Assembly: GCA_036567845.1 (NCBI GenBank)
Contig: DATCTT010000066.1
Location: 1 to 10,124 of the forward strand
Direction: 5' to 3'
From: MWAR01 sp036567845
Lineage (GTDB): Bacteria > Muiribacteriota > Ozemobacteria > Ozemobacterales > Ozemobacteraceae
DNA length: 10,124 nucleotides
Every line of letters starts with the position of its first letter. Within the stretch, counting starts at the first letter, position 1. Made by a program: the position numbers and the translations under genes. Shown piece after piece: positions 6,251-10,124 of the stretch. The notes beneath the pieces are model-generated. The model saw nothing but the letters and a program-made list of their open reading frames with translations. It ran no database searches and was not told the DNA's origin.

Positions 6251-7025
6251 GCATCTGACGCCCCGCAGCGGATTCACGCTCGTGGAGATGATGGTGACCG
6301 TCGTCATCATCACGTTCCTGATGGGCTATGCCTGGAAGATTTACTTTAGCGGCCGGGAAACGATGCGGTACAACGTCTCGATGAGCCAGATGCAGGCCGA
6401 GGCCCGGTGGTTCTTCGACCAGATCAGTCGCGACGTGGCCGCCTGCTACCGGTTTTACGCCGTCAATCCTGACGAGAAAAAGCTCGGGATGTATTGTTTC
6501 CAATATACCAGAACCCCGCTTGACTACGTGTTTTACAACGACAGCACCGGCGGCACGGCGATTCCGGTCGGCGACCAGCAGATCGATGTCCTGAAGGTCG
6601 AGTACACCTTCACACCCGACGGCAAGGTGAAACGCGCGCAGACTCCCGGAAAACTGAAGTTCCAGTCGGCGACGCCGACGTTCACCCAGGGACCGGCTTC
6701 CCAGTATTCCGGCACCGAGAACGAAGCACGCGAGAAAGTCCTGCTCGAGAATATCGCCGACTTCGTGTACCGACCTTACACGCAGGAGTTCAAGCAAAAC
6801 GCGGCAGCAGGCGATACCTACGTCACGGTGACGCCGGCCGGGAGTTCGAGCGCCTCGTCAACGGTGTTCATCACCCTCCGCATCCACAGCAAGATCGATG
6901 AGAAGCATTCCGAGCGGCGCGACGAGGAGCTGGATATCGTCGCCAAGCTTTACAGCCGGGTCAAGCTGGCAGACGCAATGTATCAGGGCGTCTTCTGCAG
7001 CACCGACGCGGACGGCAGGTATTGA
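6237..7025 (+). CDS. PilW/GspJ-like minor prepilin
   Basis: This 262-residue protein starts at an ATG that overlaps the preceding gene by 14 bases, with a weak GGTGGTGG site just upstream. The N-terminus is a textbook prepilin: a 12-residue basic leader ending SG, then FTLVEMMVTVVIITFLMGY, with cleavage after Gly12 and Glu17 at +5. The next segment, SMSQMQAEARWFFDQISRDVAA, matches the helix of PilW/GspJ proteins, where the motif L..D.R is followed by a cysteine or aromatic. The C-terminal ~190 residues form a beta-rich domain with FVYRPYT and a closing strand SSSASSTVFITLRIHSKI. Size lies between GspJ (~200) and PilW (~350). Together with the upstream PilX/K-like and PilV/I-like proteins it makes the trio expected for a tip or priming complex. 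No major pilin or peptidase is present in the window to say whether a pilus or a type II secretion machine is served. Confidence 0.88.
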   Translation: MRRTEHLTPRSGFTLVEMMVTVVIITFLMGYAWKIYFSGRETMRYNVSMSQMQAEARWFFDQISRDVAACYRFYAVNPDEKKLGMYCFQYTRTPLDYVFYNDSTGGTAIPVGDQQIDVLKVEYTFTPDGKVKRAQTPGKLKFQSATPTFTQGPASQYSGTENEAREKVLLENIADFVYRPYTQEFKQNAAAGDTYVTVTPAGSSSASSTVFITLRIHSKIDEKHSERRDEELDIVAKLYSRVKLADAMYQGVFCSTDADGRY

Positions 7026-7029
7026 TCCC

Positions 7030-7806
7030 ATGGAACCGAAGCGCTGGCCCGTCATTGTCATCACCCTCGTGCTGCTGATGCTGATCTACAACTTCCTCAG
7101 CACCATTTTCCGTTCCGACATCAAGCGGTTTTCGCACGACCGAATCTACGTCGATTACTCGACCTACAAGAAGTCCTCCCGGGGAAGCTCCGAGCCCTCG
7201 TCCCGATACTCCTCCGCCATCTCTCACCAGGTCGCGCTTGCCGACCGGTCAATCGATGTCGGGCGCGTCGAGGCGGCGATGGATGCGTTTTCCTCCAACC
7301 TCGCCCTGTCCCTTTCAAAGCAGGAGCTCCCCGCCGGCGACCAGCCTCTCCGGGATGCAACCTACGAGGAAGCCAAGAAGCTCGCTGCGATCGAGTATCC
7401 GGACATCGCGACGGCCAAGGCGCTGTATACCGCCGGCAAGTTCGACCAGGCGCTTTCCAAGTTCAACGAAATCCTCTCGGATCTCCCGGAAAAAGATCTC
7501 CAGCACCGCATGCAGCTGTATGACTGCATGGCCGAGTGTTACTTCCGGCTCAAGAACCAGAGCGGCTACGTGCAGTACAAGGTCAAGTTCGTCCAAGCCC
7601 AGAAAGAGCTCCGGGACATGATCCGGCGCGTGTTCCCCAATTCCGCGCCTCCCGAGGCCCCGCTCTGGATTTCTTCTGAGGAGGCGCTCACGCATCTTCT
7701 CCGCGTCAAGACTCTCGCGACACAGCATCTTCAGGACGAGAACCGCGATATGCTGATCCGGCGCGCCGAATACGATCTCGACGTCTCGCGCCAGCTGAGC
7801 AACTGA
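7030..7806 (+). CDS. Membrane-anchored TPR-like protein of the pilin operon
   Basis: This 258-residue protein has a start at 7030, 4 bases after the previous stop. An in-frame ATG at 6898 was rejected because it lies deep in the PilW-like gene. The N-terminus has a short basic stretch (MEPKRW) and one hydrophobic helix (residues 7-24), with no lipobox or good signal peptidase site, so it is probably a single-pass inner-membrane anchor with the bulk in the periplasm. A serine-rich low-complexity stretch covers 49-66. Residues ~124-195 look like tetratricopeptide helices: ATAKALYTAGKFDQALSKFNEIL, then LYDCMAECYFRLKNQSGYVQY. A charged helical tail follows (~216-256). TPR proteins with this topology commonly act as assembly or scaffold factors, as PilF and TadD do in related systems. 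No named family is recognised. Operon position suggests work with the three prepilins. Confidence 0.8.
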   Translation: MEPKRWPVIVITLVLLMLIYNFLSTIFRSDIKRFSHDRIYVDYSTYKKSSRGSSEPSSRYSSAISHQVALADRSIDVGRVEAAMDAFSSNLALSLSKQELPAGDQPLRDATYEEAKKLAAIEYPDIATAKALYTAGKFDQALSKFNEILSDLPEKDLQHRMQLYDCMAECYFRLKNQSGYVQYKVKFVQAQKELRDMIRRVFPNSAPPEAPLWISSEEALTHLLRVKTLATQHLQDENRDMLIRRAEYDLDVSRQLSN

Positions 7807-7809
7807 CCA

Positions 7810-9978
7810 TCAGCCCCCGTCGAGCACCTCCCGGAGCCGGCTCAGCAGCACGGTGGGCGTGAACGGCTTCTGAATCACCTGAAGGGCTCCCTGGGCAACC
7901 CCCTCATGGTTCAGGATCTCGCTGGAGTAGCCGGACATGAACAGCCCCCGCAACCCCGGTCGCCCCGCGGCGAGACGCTGATACAGCTCGGGACCATTCA
8001 TCCCGGTCATGATGACATCGCTCAGGAGCAAGTGGATGTCGGTGAGGCCGGCCTCGACGATCCGGATCGCCTCCTCCCCGCTCGAAGCCGACAGCACCAC
8101 ATACCCGCTGCGCTGCAGGATCTCACAGACCATCGTTCGAACGATCTCCTGATCCTCGACGACGAGAATCGTCTCGGCTCCCCCCTCCGGCAGCATCGCG
8201 GGGTGGTCCGGAAGAGGCTCCGGGCATCGGCAGGTCAGCGGAAACGCGATCCGGAAGGTTGTTCCCTCACCGAGCCGGGTGTCGACGCGGATCGAGCCCC
8301 GATGCTGTTTGACAATGCCATACACCGTCGCCAGACCAAGGCCTGTTCCTTTGCCGGGACCTTTGGTCGTGAAAAAGGGGTCGAAGATTTTCTGCCGGGT
8401 CTCCTCATCCATCCCGCACCCGGTGTCGGTGACCGTGAGCACGGCGCAGGGCTCCGCCGGGGTCGCCCCCTCGGCCGTCGGCATCGGGTCATCAAGGCTG
8501 CCCCGGGCCGTGCGGATGATCAACTGGCCACCCCGCGGCATGGCATCCTGGGCGTTCACAGCGAGATTGATGAGGATCTGCTGGAGCTGCCCGACGTCCC
8601 CGAGGATGATACCGGCGTCCGGGGAAAGCAGCAGCGAAACGTCGAGATTCTCCCGGAGCATGCGACGCAGCATGGGCTCGATATTCCGGATGACCGCGTT
8701 GAGATCGAGCGGCACGAATTCGACCGCCTGCCGCCGGGCGAAGATGAGCAGCTGCTGGACGAGCTTGCTGGAACGCCTTGCCGCATCGGCGATCAGATCG
8801 ATTTCCTGGAGAAGCGCCGGTTCGCCGCGCGAGACACGCTCCCGCAGGAGTTCGGCATACCCGAGAATCGGGGTGAGCATATTGTTCAGATCATGTGCGA
8901 CCCCGCCGGCCAGCTGGCCGAGCGCCTCGAGTTTTCTCGACTGGTTCAGCTGTGTTTCGAGACGTCTCTTGCTCTCCTCGGCCTCCTTCAGCGGGGTGAT
9001 ATCCGTCTCGATGCCGACCCATACGTCGGTTCCGCCAGGGAGCTGACGGGCGTTGCTGATGATGCGGCGCCAGCAGTAGGAGCCCTCTTCCCCCCTGGCA
9101 CGGAACTCGATATCGAACACCCCCTTCGTCCCGATCGCTTTCCGCTCCCGGAGATGGAACTCCTCCCTGTCGTCCGGATGGATGGTGTCGTAAATGAAGT
9201 TGGGATCCGTCATCGCCTCTTCGACGGTGCACCCATGGAGACGTTTCACCCCTTCGCTCACATAGAGGATCCGCACTCCCCCCGACGGAGTCACTTCAGC
9301 TTCATATATCATCCCGGATGGAATGCTGTTTCCGATCATGCGCAGCCGCTCTTCCTTCTCGCGCAGCTCCTGACCGGCGAGTTCACGATCCGCGATGATG
9401 CGTGTCAGGATGATGTTCTGAAACGCCACGAGGGAAAGCTGGTTCGCGAAGGTGTACAGCATCCGGCTAATCTGTTCGAGCTTCTCCCGGGACATGACCG
9501 GGACCTCCCGGAAGGCCCGGATGACCTCCTCCTCGTTGGCGCCGATCTTGCGGGCATACTGCCGCATGCCTTCCTCGGTCTGGGCCTCGTTTCGCACCTG
9601 ACCGATCAGCCAGGTCGCGAGATGCCGGCCGCCAACCGAGATCCTGCTGCCGGCATCCCACAGTCCGCCGCTCAGGCAGGGGCGGATGACGGGGCCAGCG
9701 GCCCTGTCATCCCGGCCGATCGAGGCATCGGATGCATAGCAGCTTCGGCCACCCAGCTCCGTTTTCCGGATGAGATCGCGGCAGAGGCGGCAGAACCGGC
9801 TCGGCCTGGTGATGGGCGTTCCATCGGGGCGCGTGATGAGCGAAGCAACACCGGTCGCCTCGGCAAAGAGGTCCTGGATGTTCTGGATGTCCTCGAGCCG
9901 GAACAGCTGCTCAAACGTGATTTCATCGGTATTCACACCATACCGGCGAAGATACTCGTCGATCCCGTGGATATCCAC
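7810..9978 (-). CDS. Soluble hybrid sensor histidine kinase: PocR - PAS - HisKA - HATPase - receiver
   Basis: Numbered from the GTG at 9978 (722 residues). Residues ~25-195 are a PocR-type sensory domain with four cysteines, Cys63, Cys66, Cys80 and Cys101. A PAS/PAC region follows (~211-330), with HPDDREEF and WVGIETDIT. A short coiled coil leads to the H-box LAGGVAHDLNNM (phospho-acceptor His362), N-box NLAVNAQDAM (Asn475), G1 DTGCGM (518-523), F-box FDPFFTTK and G2 GTGLGLA (544-550). The C-terminal receiver has acidic Glu608/Asp609, phospho-acceptor Asp654, Ser682 and Lys704, all expected for activity. No membrane segment is seen, so it should sense a cytoplasmic signal. There is no HPt domain, output domain or response regulator nearby. 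The start at 9978 has GAGAGG 7 bases upstream; a GTG at 10044 would add 22 residues and is not excluded. The gene converges on the pilin operon with 3 bases between stop codons. Confidence 0.93.
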   Translation of the reverse strand: MDIHGIDEYLRRYGVNTDEITFEQLFRLEDIQNIQDLFAEATGVASLITRPDGTPITRPSRFCRLCRDLIRKTELGGRSCYASDASIGRDDRAAGPVIRPCLSGGLWDAGSRISVGGRHLATWLIGQVRNEAQTEEGMRQYARKIGANEEEVIRAFREVPVMSREKLEQISRMLYTFANQLSLVAFQNIILTRIIADRELAGQELREKEERLRMIGNSIPSGMIYEAEVTPSGGVRILYVSEGVKRLHGCTVEEAMTDPNFIYDTIHPDDREEFHLRERKAIGTKGVFDIEFRARGEEGSYCWRRIISNARQLPGGTDVWVGIETDITPLKEAEESKRRLETQLNQSRKLEALGQLAGGVAHDLNNMLTPILGYAELLRERVSRGEPALLQEIDLIADAARRSSKLVQQLLIFARRQAVEFVPLDLNAVIRNIEPMLRRMLRENLDVSLLLSPDAGIILGDVGQLQQILINLAVNAQDAMPRGGQLIIRTARGSLDDPMPTAEGATPAEPCAVLTVTDTGCGMDEETRQKIFDPFFTTKGPGKGTGLGLATVYGIVKQHRGSIRVDTRLGEGTTFRIAFPLTCRCPEPLPDHPAMLPEGGAETILVVEDQEIVRTMVCEILQRSGYVVLSASSGEEAIRIVEAGLTDIHLLLSDVIMTGMNGPELYQRLAAGRPGLRGLFMSGYSSEILNHEGVAQGALQVIQKPFTPTVLLSRLREVLDGG

Positions 9979-9985
9979 TGCGCAG

Positions 9986-9991
9986 CCTCTC
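9986..9991 (-). promoter_or_regulatory. Shine-Dalgarno sequence favouring the kinase start at 9978
   Basis: On the minus strand GAGAGG lies 7 bases before the GTG at 9978. The alternative GTG at 10044 has only a purine-rich GAGAGAGAATGAG tract before it. Confidence 0.45.
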
Positions 9992-10067
9992 GATTCATGG
10001 CCGCTCACCCTGTCCAGGAAAGGATTTCCCGTCGGCAGCGGCACGCCATCTCATTCTCTCTCTTCAG

Positions 10068-10094
10068 AGTATCCTGCCGCCGCCAAAAATGCAA
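10068..10094 (-). promoter_or_regulatory. Weak promoter-like element upstream of the kinase gene
   Basis: On the minus strand TTGCAT (10094-10089) and GATACT (10073-10068) are spaced by 15 bases, a short spacer, and match the sigma70 consensus only partly. Transcription from here would start near 10061. The rest of 10045-10124 shows no supported gene. Confidence 0.2.
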
Positions 10095-10124
10095 ACACCC
10101 CCCGCAAAACCGATCGACGTGATG

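Noticed and set aside
6898..7029. Upstream ATG extension of the TPR-like gene
   Set aside because: It would overlap the PilW/GspJ-like gene by 128 bases and hide the N-terminal membrane anchor; the ATG at 7030 gives a clean anchor and a normal operon gap.
7906..10122. 738-codon open frame on the plus strand
   Set aside because: It is fully antisense to the hybrid kinase, whose catalytic motifs are intact. The product is rich in Arg, Asp, His and Pro without recognisable motifs.
1..10124. tRNA, rRNA, CRISPR array, insertion sequence or phage element
   Set aside because: No cloverleaf, rRNA core sequence, regular direct repeats, transposase or integrase was seen; the window is explained by ordinary chromosomal genes.

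Overview
The window is GC-rich, densely coding bacterial DNA with eight genes and no gene-free stretch above about 130 bases. A DAP-pathway gene, a set of type IV pilin-like proteins and a PocR-type hybrid histidine kinase point to a Gram-negative (diderm) bacterium, perhaps of the deltaproteobacterial lineages or a related candidate phylum. That placement is an inference from gene content; no rRNA or other phylogenetic marker is present.

Layout. Positions 1-760 hold the 3' part of a multi-pass membrane protein, open at the window edge. Its two membrane aspartates and an LPVLP motif resemble the GxGD (presenilin / signal peptide peptidase) intramembrane proteases. Next, 33 bases on, is dapF (diaminopimelate epimerase, 794-1663), with both catalytic cysteines. 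The 126-base gap after dapF carries a long GC-rich hairpin and a perfect 8+1+8 palindrome. Then comes a fused MEMO-AMMECR1 protein (1790-3325; AmmeMemoRadiSam system B plus A) that starts with a Sec-type signal peptide, which is unexpected for this family.

Positions 3326-3413 hold a candidate promoter, a small 5' leader hairpin and a strong Shine-Dalgarno sequence. They lead into a tight four-gene operon (3414-7806): a very large PilX/GspK-like prepilin without Glu at +5, a PilV/GspI-like prepilin (4-base overlap), a PilW/GspJ-like prepilin (14-base overlap), and a membrane-anchored TPR-like protein (4-base gap). Together they look like the minor-pilin tip or priming complex of a type IV pilus or type II secretion-like machine, plus an accessory factor. 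The motor, platform, secretin, major pilin and prepilin peptidase are not in the window.

On the opposite strand, with stop codons only 3 bases away, lies a soluble hybrid sensor kinase (PocR - PAS - HisKA - HATPase - receiver). No response regulator or HPt partner is present. The last ~80 bases hold only the kinase upstream region with a weak promoter-like element.

No tRNA, rRNA, CRISPR array, insertion sequence or phage gene was seen. The items most worth following are the protease-like membrane protein, the apparently exported MEMO-AMMECR1 fusion, and the unusually large pseudopilin with its TPR companion.
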